Below are positions 8,653 to 17,978 of a stretch of 45,526 nucleotides of DNA, in pieces. Numbering within the stretch: position 1 is the first letter of the stretch; the number at the start of each line of letters is the position of its first letter. The DNA lies in the NCBI GenBank assembly GCA_024638465.1, contig JAHEKF010000021.1, forward strand, positions 1 through 45,526, given 5' to 3'. The position numbers and the translations under genes are program-made. This DNA is from Rhodospirillaceae bacterium (GTDB taxonomy: Bacteria; Pseudomonadota; Gammaproteobacteria; Steroidobacterales; Rariloculaceae). The notes beneath the pieces are model-generated. The model worked only from the letters and a program-made list of their open reading frames with translations, had not been told where the DNA came from and did not search any database.

Positions 8653-10398
8653 CTACATAGTATCCGGCGCCGAGACGCCCAACAACGCGAGTCCGTTTCG
8701 AATGACCTGCTGCGTAGCAACGGCGAGTGCGGCACGAGCTTCGCGCAAGGCTGCGTCTTCTACCAGTACCCGGTGGGAATTGTAGGACGCATGGAACGCA
8801 GCGGCCGTATCGCGCAGATAGTGCACCAGATGCTGCGGCGCGCGATTCTGAGACGCGAGTTCGAGCAGCTCGGGATAGCGGCTGAGCGCGACCATGAGTG
8901 TTCGTTCGGCGTCCTCGGTCAAGCGCGACAGGTTCGCACTGCCGAACTGCCGATCGACCGATCCTTCCTGCTCCAGCCGCGCGAGCAGGCTCGCAACACG
9001 CGCATGAGCGTATTGTATGTAGAAGATCGGGTTGTCGTTCGATTGCGTCTTCGCGAGCTCCAGGTCGAAATCAAGATGCTGATCGTTCGATCGCGAGACG
9101 TAGAAGAATCTCGCTGCGTCGTTGCCGACTTCGTTGCGAAGCTCGCGCAATGTCACGAAATTCCCGGAGCGGGTCGACATCTGAACTTTCTCGTGACCTC
9201 TGAACAGCGCGACGAACTGGACGAGCCGTACCTCGAGACTTTCCGGCGGCTCGCCCATCGCTTCGAGCCCCGCCCTAACCCGGGCAACGTAACCGTGATG
9301 GTCGGCGCCGAGGACGTCGAGCAGCAGATCGAAGCCACGCTCGCGCTTCTCGAGGTGATAGGCGATGTCCGAGGCGAAGTAGGTCGTTAATCCATTCTCG
9401 CGAACCACGACGCGATCCTTCTCGTCGCCGAAATCGCTGGCCCGAAACCACGTCGCTCCGTCCTTCTCATACAGCATGCCTCGCGTGGACAGGACTTCGA
9501 GCGCGTGGTCGATTGCGCCGTCGACAAGACTGCGCTCGGAATACCAGTTCTCGAAGTGGACGCCGAAGCCGTCGAGATCGTCCCGGATGTCTGCGAGAAC
9601 GCTGTCGAGTGCCGCTCTCAGTACCGTATCGAAACGCTGCTCTCCGAGCGCCGCGCGAATGGTCGCTATCAGTCTGTCCAGCAGCTCATCGGGTCCGGTC
9701 TCCTTATCGCCGAGAACGGTCTCGATGGTTTCGATGTCGGTCGTCAGGGAATCGCCGCAGGTGTCCGCCAGGCTCGCGGCAATGTCACGGATATAGTTAC
9801 CCTGATAAGCACTGCTCGGGAACTCGAGCCGGGATTCGTTGAGTTCCGCATAGCGAAGCCAGACACTTGCCGCGAGGATGTCCATCTGTCGGCCGGCGTC
9901 GTTGACGTAATATTCCTCGACGACGTCGAAACCCGTCGCCCGCAGGATGTTAGCGAGCGACGCGCCGTACGCGGCCAGGCGGCCGTGGCCGACATGCAGC
10001 GGCCCGGTCGGATTCGCCGACAGGAATTCGAGGAGAACACGGGTACCGGCGCCGATCTTCGATTCCCCGTATCTCGCGCCGTGTGCCAGGATCGTGCGAA
10101 GCTCGTTTTCGTAGGATTCCGGGGCCAGCGTGAAGTTCACGAATCCCGGGCCGGCAACAGCTGACGCCTCGATAAGCTCCGATTCGGGCAGTGCCGCGAT
10201 CAATACCGACGCAAATTCTCGCGGCGGCTTGCCGAGTTTCTTGGCGAGCCGCAGGGCGATATTTGTCGTGAAGTCACCATGCTTGGAATCGCGCGTGCGC
10301 TCGAGCTGTGGTTCCAGATCGTCGGGGCCAACAGACGCGTCGTCGCCAAGCAAGCGAGAAAGCGTCTCACGAAGTAATTGGTCGAGTTGGGAACGCAA
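8653..10398 (-). CDS. argS: Arginyl-tRNA synthetase
   Basis: Class I synthetase charging tRNA-Arg. The 581 residues show the N-terminal Add1 domain (about 1-85), the HIGH-equivalent HVGH within SANPTGPLHVGHGR (135-138), and the KMSKS-equivalent QMSTRSG in the VQMSTRSGNFVTLREL stretch, a form known in gammaproteobacterial ArgS. The anticodon-binding DALR domain occupies the C-terminus after about residue 450. The start is TTG, giving the expected N-terminus RSQLDQLLRETLSRLL; no closer ATG exists. It is 48 bases downstream of priA on the same strand. A TAGAAT sequence in that gap could be the -10 of its own promoter. Confidence 0.97.
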   Translation of the reverse strand: MRSQLDQLLRETLSRLLGDDASVGPDDLEPQLERTRDSKHGDFTTNIALRLAKKLGKPPREFASVLIAALPESELIEASAVAGPGFVNFTLAPESYENELRTILAHGARYGESKIGAGTRVLLEFLSANPTGPLHVGHGRLAAYGASLANILRATGFDVVEEYYVNDAGRQMDILAASVWLRYAELNESRLEFPSSAYQGNYIRDIAASLADTCGDSLTTDIETIETVLGDKETGPDELLDRLIATIRAALGEQRFDTVLRAALDSVLADIRDDLDGFGVHFENWYSERSLVDGAIDHALEVLSTRGMLYEKDGATWFRASDFGDEKDRVVVRENGLTTYFASDIAYHLEKRERGFDLLLDVLGADHHGYVARVRAGLEAMGEPPESLEVRLVQFVALFRGHEKVQMSTRSGNFVTLRELRNEVGNDAARFFYVSRSNDQHLDFDLELAKTQSNDNPIFYIQYAHARVASLLARLEQEGSVDRQFGSANLSRLTEDAERTLMVALSRYPELLELASQNRAPQHLVHYLRDTAAAFHASYNSHRVLVEDAALREARAALAVATQQVIRNGLALLGVSAPDTM

Positions 10399-10446
10399 AA
10401 TACCGGGCCAGTCGGGGACGGCGCGATTCTACCTTGAATCAGACCG

Positions 10447-12645
10447 TCAGAGTTCCAACGGATCAACGTCGACACTGAAGCGAATTCGGCGTGCTTCAGG
10501 CCATGTCCGCGTCTCGAGCAACATCGCATCGACGAGTTGGTGCAGTGCAGCCCGATCGTCGCATTGAAACAGCAACTGCGCCCGGTATTTGCCACCGCGT
10601 CGCTCCATGGGCGGCGCTGCCGGTCCGAGGATCCTGACGGGTCCGGCTATCTGCTTTGCTGCTGTCGCCAGCCGTCTGAGAAAGCTGTGCGCTGGTGCTC
10701 TCGTCGAGGCCTGGGCTCGCCATACGACAAGATGCGAAAAGGGTGGCCACCGGGACGCGAGCCGTTCCGCCAGTGCAAGTTCGGCGAACGCGCTGTAGTC
10801 GTGTTCGAGCAGGCAGCCGAGCAAGGGATGTGCGGGGTAATGAGTCTGTATGTAGACTTCGCCCGGCTGATCTCGACGACCGGCCCGGCCCGCGACCTGG
10901 AGCAAAGTCTGAGCGAGTCGCTCGTTGCTGCGGAAATCCGCACCCAGCAGTCCCTGATCCGCGTCCAGCACGCCGACCATCGTCACGCGCGGAAAGTCAT
11001 GGCCTTTCGTCAACATCTGCGTTCCGATGAGTATCTGGGTTTGACCTGTCTCGACGTCTGCCAGAACCTGGGTCAGTACCCCGTGGCGGGTTGCGACATC
11101 CCTGTCGAGTCGCGCGATTCGCGCAGTCGAAAACAGCGCAGTGAGTTCGTCGCTGACTCGCTGCGTGCCTTCGCCGACTGCGATGCGCTCTGCGCCGCAG
11201 TTCGCGCACGCCCAGGTCAGCGCGGCCTGACTTCCGCAGTGGTGGCATCGCAGCCGGCCGCTCGATGCGTGCACGGTCATGCGACTGTCACAATGTCCGC
11301 ACTCTTCGACCGTGCGGCACTCGCTACAGAATAGAACTGGTGCGAAGCCGCGGCGGTTCAGGAACAGCAATATCTGGTTACCGGCTGCGAGGTGGCGCTC
11401 GATTGCGGCAATCAACGGCGCCGAGAGCCCGCGTTTTGCGACGTGCCGATTGAGATCGATAATTCTGAATGCGGGCGCTCCTGCTGAGCCGATCCGGCGC
11501 GGCATCTCCAGCAGCTCGTAGCGCCCCTGAGCCGCATTGTGGAAACTCTCGAGCGACGGCGTTGCAGAAGCCAGCAATACCGGCACGTCGAGCTGCCTCG
11601 CCCGGTAGACCGCAAGATCGCGAGCGGAGTACCTGAACCCCTCGTGCTGCTTATAGGAGGCATCGTGTTCTTCATCGACGATGATCAGGCCCGCCTCGGG
11701 GAGCGGCGAGAACACGGCCGAGCGCGTGCCGACGATGACTTTTGCTTCATTCGTGAAAGCGTCATGCCAGGCGTGCAGTCTTTCGGAGTCCGTTCGGTTC
11801 GAGTGCATGATCGCGAGCCGCGCGCCGAAGCGATCCTCGAGCCTGGCGACGAGCTGCGGGGTCAGGCCGATTTCGGGCACGAGCAACAGGCACTGCCGTT
11901 CGCGCTCGAGCTGGTGTTCAATCAGACGGAGATAGACTTCCGTCTTGCCGCTGCCCGTTACGCCCTGAAGCAGATAGGGTTGAAATTTGCCGCTGCCGCG
12001 TTGGATCGCGTCGAGAACGGTGACCTGATCGGGAGTCAGCTCAGGCTTTACGCCAACCCGGATCGATTCGAGCGAGGGTACCGGCGCGGCGATGGATTCC
12101 GGCTCGATCCATCCTTTCTTCGCCAGTCGAACGATCGTGTCGCGACCGATACCGCTGGCGCGAAGCGCTTCCTCGGCGATCCCCGAGCTGCCCGCCAGTG
12201 CCTCGAGGATCTGCGCCTGGCGCGGAGCCCGGCGCGCGATCATCGCTGGATCCTGCGCGCTACCGTCTTTCGACAGACGCCATCCGGCCACGATCCCGCT
12301 CGGTAGCTCGCGACCGCGCCTGAGCAGTGGCGGAAGCGCCTGTGCGACGACCTCACCGATCGGGTGGTGGTAATACTCTGCGCACCAGACCAGGGTCGCC
12401 AGCAGCTCGGAGCTGATGACCGGAAGCTCATCGAGGGCGCTGCCGACGGGTTTGAGCTTCGCTGCCGTGATGCTTGTCTCGTCGGCAATCTCCAGAACGA
12501 GGCCGACGCGTTCGCCTTTGCCGAGCGGAACGCGTACCCGGCAGCCTGGCGCCGGCGGCTGTCCGGGGCCGGGCCAGAGATAGTCGAAGCTGCCGGGCAA
12601 AGGAACCGGCACGGCCACGCGAACGATTGCAGCGGCGACCGGCAT
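10447..12645 (-). CDS. priA: Primosomal protein N' (replication restart helicase PriA)
   Basis: 3'-to-5' DNA helicase that recognises stalled forks and reloads the replicative helicase. Its 732 residues equal the E. coli length. It has an N-terminal DNA-binding domain (1-105), Walker A GVTGSGKTE (228-236), and DEEH (324-327) in IIVDEEHDASYKQ. A zinc-binding insertion carries eight cysteines in four CxxC pairs (CSEC, CGHC, CHHC, CANC; roughly 440-485). Later helicase motifs include GTQMLTKGHDFP and QVAGRAGR. All motifs look functional. The ATG start is supported by the standard PVAAAIVRVAVPVPLPGSFDY N-terminus. It faces away from the sigma-factor operon across a 253-base gap that holds a candidate promoter. 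Confidence 0.97.
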   Translation of the reverse strand: MPVAAAIVRVAVPVPLPGSFDYLWPGPGQPPAPGCRVRVPLGKGERVGLVLEIADETSITAAKLKPVGSALDELPVISSELLATLVWCAEYYHHPIGEVVAQALPPLLRRGRELPSGIVAGWRLSKDGSAQDPAMIARRAPRQAQILEALAGSSGIAEEALRASGIGRDTIVRLAKKGWIEPESIAAPVPSLESIRVGVKPELTPDQVTVLDAIQRGSGKFQPYLLQGVTGSGKTEVYLRLIEHQLERERQCLLLVPEIGLTPQLVARLEDRFGARLAIMHSNRTDSERLHAWHDAFTNEAKVIVGTRSAVFSPLPEAGLIIVDEEHDASYKQHEGFRYSARDLAVYRARQLDVPVLLASATPSLESFHNAAQGRYELLEMPRRIGSAGAPAFRIIDLNRHVAKRGLSAPLIAAIERHLAAGNQILLFLNRRGFAPVLFCSECRTVEECGHCDSRMTVHASSGRLRCHHCGSQAALTWACANCGAERIAVGEGTQRVSDELTALFSTARIARLDRDVATRHGVLTQVLADVETGQTQILIGTQMLTKGHDFPRVTMVGVLDADQGLLGADFRSNERLAQTLLQVAGRAGRRDQPGEVYIQTHYPAHPLLGCLLEHDYSAFAELALAERLASRWPPFSHLVVWRAQASTRAPAHSFLRRLATAAKQIAGPVRILGPAAPPMERRGGKYRAQLLFQCDDRAALHQLVDAMLLETRTWPEARRIRFSVDVDPLEL

Positions 12646-12731
12646 TACCGCGGAAGATTTTCGAAAAAAATCATCAAAAACAATGGCGTGCGACAGCGCT
12701 GGCGAACTCCGCGGAACGCGCTCGCCGAACG

Positions 12732-12758
12732 ATATTATGTGAATAATTTTTCATTCAA
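12732..12758 (-). promoter_or_regulatory. Candidate sigma70-type promoter of priA
   Basis: On the minus strand TTGAAT (12753-12758) and TAATAT (12732-12737) are 15 bases apart in an AT-rich stretch about 87 bases ahead of the priA start. The spacer is short by two bases; an alternative -35, TTGACC, lies six bases further upstream and would be too distant. The position in the divergent gap supports a promoter here, but the match is only fair. Confidence 0.35.
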
Positions 12759-12898
12759 GGTCAAGGAGTTATCCTGACATTCCGTGTCAACCCGGGAAGC
12801 CATGGCGCGTTGTCTATTGCGACGAGTATTGATTGCTATCGAGAAGATATGAAGGTTTACCATAGAATCTGTACTGGAAGCTTGCGAGGGACCGGCTA

Positions 12899-13489
12899 AT
12901 GGCACTTGCGGCGGCACTCCGGGCGCCTTTCGGTTCCCGGACGGAGGACGGGATGCTGGAAGCCAGTACCAAGATGGAGGCGTTTCTCCGCGAGGTGGAA
13001 ACCCGCGCCTTCCGCATCGCGGTCGTCAGCACGCGCGACGCCGACGAAGCGCTGGATATCGTCCAGGACGCGATGATCAGCCTGACGCGACGATACGCGC
13101 ACAAATCCGCCGACGAGTGGCGGCCCCTGTTCTACCGTATCCTGAAGAATCGAATCCGCGACTGGCAACGCCGCAGCATCGTCCGCACGCGGGTCATGAG
13201 TTTTTTCGGCGGTCAGGAATCGGACGAATACGATCCCGTGGCGCAGGCGCCGGGACCCCGTTCCGACGATCCGACCGATGCACTGGAACGCAGCGATGCG
13301 ATGCAGGCGCTGGAGCAGGCGCTCGGCGAACTGCCTGCACGACAGCGTGAAGCGTTCATGCTGCGAAATTTCGAAGGGCTGGACGTCGCCGAGACGGCGG
13401 TCGCCATGGGATGTTCCGATGGCAGTGTGAAAACGCATTACTCTCGTGCCGTGCATCGGTTGCGAGACATGCTCGGAGAGCACTACTGA
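12899..13489 (+). CDS. ECF-type RNA polymerase sigma factor
   Basis: A sigma70-family factor of 196 residues with region 2 (about 30-95, with DADEALDIVQDAMISLTRRY and the promoter-melting stretch around FYRILKNRIRDWQRR) and region 4 (about 135-190, LPARQREAFMLRNFEGLDVAETAVAMG, then GSVKTHYSRAVHRLR). The linker between them is acidic and variable. The ATG start follows GAGGGA; in-frame ATGs at 12953 and 12974 would trim 18 or 25 residues and still keep region 2. The stop overlaps the next start (TGATG), which indicates translational coupling to the membrane protein that follows. Its target promoters are unknown; autoregulation of this operon is a reasonable guess. Confidence 0.9.
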   Translation: MALAAALRAPFGSRTEDGMLEASTKMEAFLREVETRAFRIAVVSTRDADEALDIVQDAMISLTRRYAHKSADEWRPLFYRILKNRIRDWQRRSIVRTRVMSFFGGQESDEYDPVAQAPGPRSDDPTDALERSDAMQALEQALGELPARQREAFMLRNFEGLDVAETAVAMGCSDGSVKTHYSRAVHRLRDMLGEHY

Positions 13490-13890
13490 TGGCTAGCGAT
13501 AATGTGAGAACGGACCGCGAATTCGAGGAGCGAACGAAGCTACTCTTCGATGAGAGTGTGGGCGCATTGGATGGCGAGACCCGGTCGAAGCTGACGCAGG
13601 CTCGTTATCGGGCGCTCGAGGAGCTTGCGCCCCGGCGACAGGCGGCGTGGGCGCGCGCGCTGGTTCCGGTCGGTGCCGCCGCGGTGGTGGCGACGCTGAC
13701 GGTAATGCTCTGGCAGGGACAGAGTTCGCCGGTCGACGAAGCAGGTTTCGACGTCGCGGCCGTTTCGGATCTCGAAATCCTGCTGAGCGAAGAGGAACTC
13801 GATATGATCGAGGAACTCGAATTCTATGCGTGGCTCGAAGAGCAGGTAGAGTTGACGGAAGGACAGATAGTGGAGGATGGCATTGGCTGA
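13489..13890 (+). CDS. Small single-pass membrane protein, putative anti-sigma partner (DUF3619-like)
   Basis: A 133-residue protein beginning at the ATG that overlaps the sigma factor stop. The N-terminal part (1-52) is cytoplasmic and contains the FDESVGALDGETRSKLTQARYRALE stretch typical of sigma-linked DUF3619-type proteins. One membrane helix spans about 56-76 (ARALVPVGAAAVVATLTVMLW), and the C-terminal part is strongly acidic (SDLEILLSEEELDMIEELEFYAWLEEQVE). The arrangement of sigma factor followed by a coupled bitopic protein suggests a membrane-anchored anti-sigma factor. No ZAS-type zinc motif (HxxxCxxC) is visible, so this role is inferred from context. The frame is open upstream to 13411, but that part lies inside the sigma gene. 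Confidence 0.75.
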   Translation: MASDNVRTDREFEERTKLLFDESVGALDGETRSKLTQARYRALEELAPRRQAAWARALVPVGAAAVVATLTVMLWQGQSSPVDEAGFDVAAVSDLEILLSEEELDMIEELEFYAWLEEQVELTEGQIVEDGIG

Positions 13891-14131
13891 TCGCTCGCGA
13901 GTTCTGCGACTCGCTCGCTCATTGCTGGGGCTCGCGGCCGTGGGTGTCGTTGTCAGCCCGACTGCGCAGGCCGAAGAAGAGTTGCCGGATCTGGATTTTC
14001 TGGCCTATCTCGGAAGCTGGCAGGAAAGCGACGAAGAGTGGCTGGCCGTCGCGGAGTGGGAGGGCGCTGGACAGGTTAAGGATGACGCACGCGCAGCGAC
14101 ACAGAGGAAAGACGATGAAGACGAAACTTAG
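13877..14131 (+). CDS. Small acidic exported protein of the sigma operon
   Basis: An 84-residue protein overlapping the preceding gene by 14 bases and the following gene by 17. Residues 1-32 form a signal peptide (RLARSLLGLAAVGVVVSPTAQA). The mature part is about 52 residues and very acidic, with a conserved-looking core PDLDFLAYLGSWQESDEEW followed by a charged tail ending DDEDET. I do not recognise a characterised family. Similar short proteins occur in sigma/DUF3619/DUF3106 operons of gammaproteobacteria. It probably acts in the periplasm with its neighbours. The tight overlaps argue that it is a real gene. Confidence 0.7.
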   Translation: MALADRSRVLRLARSLLGLAAVGVVVSPTAQAEEELPDLDFLAYLGSWQESDEEWLAVAEWEGAGQVKDDARAATQRKDDEDET

Positions 14132-14612
14132 AATCGTTTCATTGGTGGCAAGTTTGCTCCTGTTAGCCGGGGCGGCCGGCGCGCAGGATGGTATAGCCTG
14201 GGATGATTTAACGGCTTCGCAGCGCACATTGCTGTCCGAGCACGAATCCGGTTGGGATCAGATGGATGCGTCCCGGCAGGAGCAGATCGCTCGCGGCGCC
14301 GAGCGCTGGCTCGAGATGAACCAGCGCCAACAGGCGCAAGCCCAGGAGCGCTTCCAGCAGTGGCAGAATCTCGGCGACGATCAGCGCGGCATGATTCGTG
14401 ACCGCTACGAGTTATTCCGCAGCTTGACACCGGATGCGAGAAACAGGATCCAGGATACTTACCGGCGCTTTCAGCGACTGCCGCCGGACCGCCGCATGGA
14501 GCTGCAGCGCCGCTTCCGCGACCTGACGCCCGATCAGCTGCGACGATTGCGCGATACCCGGCTGAGGCCGACGGATCGGCCGGGCGGTGCAGCGATGGGA
14601 ATGGGCCGCTAA
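14115..14612 (+). CDS. DUF3106 exported protein with 18-residue LTxxQ-like repeats
   Basis: A 165-residue secreted protein. Residues 1-23 form a signal peptide (SLVASLLLLAGAAGAQ). The mature part is arginine- and glutamine-rich and helical. It contains regularly spaced motifs: LTASQ (32-36), LGDDQ (86-90), LTPDA (104-108), LPPDR (122-126) and LTPDQ (137-141), three of them exactly 18 residues apart. These resemble the LTxxQ motifs of the periplasmic chaperones CpxP and Spy, although overall homology to Spy is not claimed. The start is the ATG at 14115 behind a good ribosome site (GAGGAAAG). The frame is open further upstream but that part overlaps three genes. It is the last gene of the sigma operon, followed by a terminator. 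Confidence 0.8.
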   Translation: MKTKLRIVSLVASLLLLAGAAGAQDGIAWDDLTASQRTLLSEHESGWDQMDASRQEQIARGAERWLEMNQRQQAQAQERFQQWQNLGDDQRGMIRDRYELFRSLTPDARNRIQDTYRRFQRLPPDRRMELQRRFRDLTPDQLRRLRDTRLRPTDRPGGAAMGMGR

Positions 14613-14650
14613 GCCAGAAGCGCCGTTTCCAACCCCCGAAGAACATGAAC

Positions 14651-14690
14651 AGGGCGCCACCCCGATTGGGCTGGCGCCCTTCGTTTGTTT
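14651..14690 (+). terminator. Rho-independent terminator after the sigma operon
   Basis: The arms AGGGCGCCA (14651-14659) and TGGCGCCCT (14672-14680) form a perfect 9-base-pair GC-rich stem with a 12-base loop, followed by TCGTTTGTTT. It lies about 40 bases after the DUF3106 stop and separates that operon from pntAB. Confidence 0.88.
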
Positions 14691-14818
14691 ACAATTCCGG
14701 CTGAGTTCACTGAGGCACTGAAGGCAAAGCGAGCCTGAGAGAAAGCGGGCGGCTTAAAGCAGCTCGGTGTCAATCCTTAAAGAATCAGAAGCCAGAGCGG
14801 TCTGGCCGGAGAATGCGC

Positions 14819-16375
14819 ATGAGAATCGGCGTGCCCAAGGAAATTTACGCGGGCGAGAAGCGTGTTGCGACGACACCCGACGTCACGACTCAACTCATCA
14901 AGCTCGGATTCGACGTTACCGTAGAGTCCGGTGCCGGTGCCGGCGCGAACTTCAGCGACAGCGCCTACGAAGAAGCCGGAGCGACCATCGCCACGGATGC
15001 CGCAACCGTATACGCCGACAGCGACATCATCCTTAAAGTCAGAGGACCGGAAAAATCCCCGGAGACCGGCCTGGATGAGGTCGATCTTCTGCGCTCCGGG
15101 CAGGTACTCATGTCGTTCCTCTGGCCCGCTCAAAATTCCGAGCTGCTGAATCGGCTTGCAGCAAAGGGTGTTACGACGCTGGCGATCGACAGTGTGCCGA
15201 GAATCTCGCGCGCTCAGAAAATGGACGGACTTAGTTCGATGGCGAACATCGCCGGCTATCGAGCGGTAATCGAGGCCGCGCAGCATTTCGGAAGGTTCTT
15301 CACGGGACAGATCACTGCCGCGGGCAAGATCCCGCCCGCCAAAGTCCTGGTGATCGGAGCCGGTGTGGCCGGTCTTTCCGCGATTGGCGCGGCGCGTAGC
15401 CTCGGCGCGATCGTGCGCGCCTTCGATACGCGGCCCGAGGTCAAGGAACAGGTCGAGAGCATGGATGGAGAATTCCTCATGCTCGATTTCGAAGAAGAAG
15501 GTTCCGGTCAGGGCGGCTACGCGAAGGTCATGAGCAAGGAGTTCATCGAGGCCGAGATGGCGTTGTTCGCCGAACAGGCCAGGGATGTCGACATCATCAT
15601 CACGACGGCGCTGATACCGGGTAAGCCGGCGCCAGAGCTGATTACGGCCGAGATGGTCAAATCCATGAAGCCTGGCAGCGTCATCGTCGATCTGGCGGCA
15701 GAGCAGGGTGGCAACTGCGCCCTGACGGTGCCGGGAGAGGTCGTGCAAAAGCACGGAGTGACCCTGATCGGTTACACCGACCTGCCGAGTCGCCTGTCGG
15801 CACAGTCGAGCCAGCTGTACGCGACCAACCTGCGGCACCTTCTGACCGATATGTGTCCGGAAAAGGACGGCCAACTCGTCGTCGACATGGAGGACGAAGT
15901 CGTGCGCGGCGCGACCGTCGTCAACGGCAACGAAATCACCTGGCCGCCGCCGGCACCGAAACTGTCGGCCGCGCCTCCCAAGCCGGTCGAAGAGGCAGCT
16001 TCGGAACCTGTTCCCGAGCTTGAGAAGAAGCCGAGCCTGCTCGGCCCGATACTGACTTTCGGCATCGGTGGGCTCGCGTTGATCGGGCTCGGCGCTGTAG
16101 CGCCACCATCCTTCATGGCGCACTTCACTGTGTTCGTGCTCGCCTGTTTTATCGGTTACATGGTTATCTGGAACGTGACGCCGGCGCTGCACACACCGCT
16201 AATGAGTGTTACCAACGCTATCTCGAGCATCATCATTATCGGCGCGTTGTTGCAGATCAGCTCTCCCGAGAACTGGATCGTCTGGGTTGCGGCGCTCACC
16301 GTGTTGATCACGGCCATTAATATCGCAGGCGGATTCGCGGTAACGCGCCGTATGCTGCACATGTTCCAGAAGTAG
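14819..16375 (+). CDS. pntA: Proton-translocating NAD(P) transhydrogenase subunit alpha
   Basis: With PntB it couples the proton gradient to hydride transfer from NADH to NADP+, supplying NADPH. The 518-residue chain has the NAD-binding domain I (about 1-380, with [22 protein letters not shown] as dinucleotide loop and RAFDTRP after it). A proline- and alanine-rich linker follows (about 380-410), then four C-terminal membrane segments. This is the fused alpha form seen in E. coli (510 residues), not the split form. The chosen start is the ATG at 14819, preceded by GGAGA and giving [15 protein letters not shown] as in E. coli; an ATG two codons upstream (14813) is possible. It is 10 bases from pntB. 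Confidence 0.96.
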   Translation: MRIGVPKEIYAGEKRVATTPDVTTQLIKLGFDVTVESGAGAGANFSDSAYEEAGATIATDAATVYADSDIILKVRGPEKSPETGLDEVDLLRSGQVLMSFLWPAQNSELLNRLAAKGVTTLAIDSVPRISRAQKMDGLSSMANIAGYRAVIEAAQHFGRFFTGQITAAGKIPPAKVLVIGAGVAGLSAIGAARSLGAIVRAFDTRPEVKEQVESMDGEFLMLDFEEEGSGQGGYAKVMSKEFIEAEMALFAEQARDVDIIITTALIPGKPAPELITAEMVKSMKPGSVIVDLAAEQGGNCALTVPGEVVQKHGVTLIGYTDLPSRLSAQSSQLYATNLRHLLTDMCPEKDGQLVVDMEDEVVRGATVVNGNEITWPPPAPKLSAAPPKPVEEAASEPVPELEKKPSLLGPILTFGIGGLALIGLGAVAPPSFMAHFTVFVLACFIGYMVIWNVTPALHTPLMSVTNAISSIIIIGALLQISSPENWIVWVAALTVLITAINIAGGFAVTRRMLHMFQK

Positions 16376-16385
16376 GGGATCGACG

Positions 16386-17792
16386 ATGCTACAGATACTT
16401 CCATCAGGCGTCGTCACGGTCGCCTACATCGGCGCGACGATTCTCTTCATTCTGGCTCTTGGCGGATTGAGCCATCCGGAGACGGCGAGGCGCGGCAACC
16501 TCTTCGGCATCACCGGCATGAGCGTCGCGTTGCTCGCGACTATTTTTGGCGTTGTTACCGAGAACTATGCGTTGCTGATCGGCGCTCTCGCCATCGGCGG
16601 CGTCATCGGTATCACGCTCGCGCGGCGCGTGCAGATGACGGAGATGCCCGAGCTCGTCGCTATACTGCACAGCCTGGTCGGTCTCGCCGCCGTGCTGGTC
16701 GGCTTCGCGAACAGTCTCGATCCGAGCGTAAACTTCGAGGGTGTCGAACTCACGATTCACGATATCGAGACATATCTCGGCATCCTCATTGGAGCAGTGA
16801 CATTCTCAGGCTCGGTTATCGCGTTCGGCAAGCTCAGCGGAAAGATCAGTGGCAGCCCGCTGACGCTTCCAGCAAGGCACTGGCTGAATCTCGGTCTGTT
16901 GCTCATAGCGATCTGGTACGGTCGCGAGTTCGTGCTCGCGTCAGCGTCCGGGGACGATGGCCTGATGCCGCTGATCATCATGACGGTCGTCGCATTACTG
17001 TTCGGTATCCACATGGTTATGGCAATCGGCGGTGCAGACATGCCGGTCGTTGTCTCGATGCTGAATAGCTACTCCGGCTGGGCTGCCGCAGCGACCGGAT
17101 TCATGCTCAGCAACGATCTGCTGATCGTCACCGGCGCACTGGTGGGTTCGAGCGGCGCTATCCTGAGCTACATCATGTGTCGCGCGATGAACCGAAAATT
17201 CCTGGCGGTGATCGCGGGCGGATTCGGAACCTCCGGCGGATCAGCCGCCGGTGGCGGAGAGGACCAGGGAGAAGTCGTCGCTGTCGATTCGGCGGAAACC
17301 GCTGCTTTGCTCGAAAGCGCGAAGGAAGTCATGATCATTCCCGGATACGGGATGGCGGTCGCTCAGGCGCAGCACATTGTCTACGAGATTACCCAAACGC
17401 TGCGAAATAAAGGCGTCAACGTAAGATTCGGCATTCATCCCGTTGCCGGGCGCATGCCGGGACACATGAATGTGCTGCTCGCAGAGGCGCGCGTACCCTA
17501 TGACATCGTGTTCGAAATGGACGAGATCAACGACGATTTTCCCGACATCGACGTGTCCGTCGTCATCGGCGCGAACGATATCGTCAATCCTTCGGCGCAG
17601 ACTGATCCCGACAGCCCGATCGCCGGTATGCCGGTCCTCGAAGTCTGGAAGGGCAAGACGACGATCGTTCTGAAGCGCAGTATGGCGACCGGCTACGCGG
17701 GTGTGCAGAATCCGCTGTTCTTCAAGGAGAACACGCGCATGCTGTTCGGTGACGCCAAGGAAAGCCTGGACGCGGTCCTCAAGGAGCTGTAA
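16386..17792 (+). CDS. pntB: Proton-translocating NAD(P) transhydrogenase subunit beta
   Basis: Membrane domain II plus the NADP-binding domain III of transhydrogenase. The first 280 or so residues form eight or nine membrane helices (starting [20 protein letters not shown]). The C-terminal part carries the NADP site, with [31 protein letters not shown] and [10 protein letters not shown] as hallmark stretches. The length is 468, against 462 in E. coli. The ATG start lies 10 bases after the pntA stop, so the two are co-transcribed. No terminator with a T-run is evident in the 186 bases that follow. Confidence 0.97.
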   Translation: MLQILPSGVVTVAYIGATILFILALGGLSHPETARRGNLFGITGMSVALLATIFGVVTENYALLIGALAIGGVIGITLARRVQMTEMPELVAILHSLVGLAAVLVGFANSLDPSVNFEGVELTIHDIETYLGILIGAVTFSGSVIAFGKLSGKISGSPLTLPARHWLNLGLLLIAIWYGREFVLASASGDDGLMPLIIMTVVALLFGIHMVMAIGGADMPVVVSMLNSYSGWAAAATGFMLSNDLLIVTGALVGSSGAILSYIMCRAMNRKFLAVIAGGFGTSGGSAAGGGEDQGEVVAVDSAETAALLESAKEVMIIPGYGMAVAQAQHIVYEITQTLRNKGVNVRFGIHPVAGRMPGHMNVLLAEARVPYDIVFEMDEINDDFPDIDVSVVIGANDIVNPSAQTDPDSPIAGMPVLEVWKGKTTIVLKRSMATGYAGVQNPLFFKENTRMLFGDAKESLDAVLKEL

Positions 17793-17978
17793 GCGCAGGC
17801 TCGTGGGCGAATTGGCAGGATAGTCCGTCGAGCCGGGATTAAGTCGAGACGAAGCTGTCGCGCCAATCCGTCCGATGTTCGTCGGCGATTGTTGCAGTTT
17901 TGCGACAGCGATCATTGAGTTTTACCGCTGTCTCGGTGACACTTGCCACCGCCGATGCTTGAGAACGGCGGGTGCAGC

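Noticed and set aside
13647-14114. Upstream extension of the DUF3106 reading frame
   Set aside because: It overlaps three genes, reads as arginine/glycine noise, and lacks a ribosome site; the ATG at 14115 has a good site and a signal peptide follows.
12899-14612. Toxin-antitoxin or phage-defence cassette in the short overlapping genes
   Set aside because: The first gene is a clear sigma factor, the others are membrane or exported proteins, and no nuclease or toxin motif is visible.
14777-16192. A 471-codon minus-strand frame opposite pntA
   Set aside because: Antisense shadow of a gene with complete motifs; the translation is rich in H, R and D in the pattern expected from reversed GC-rich codons.
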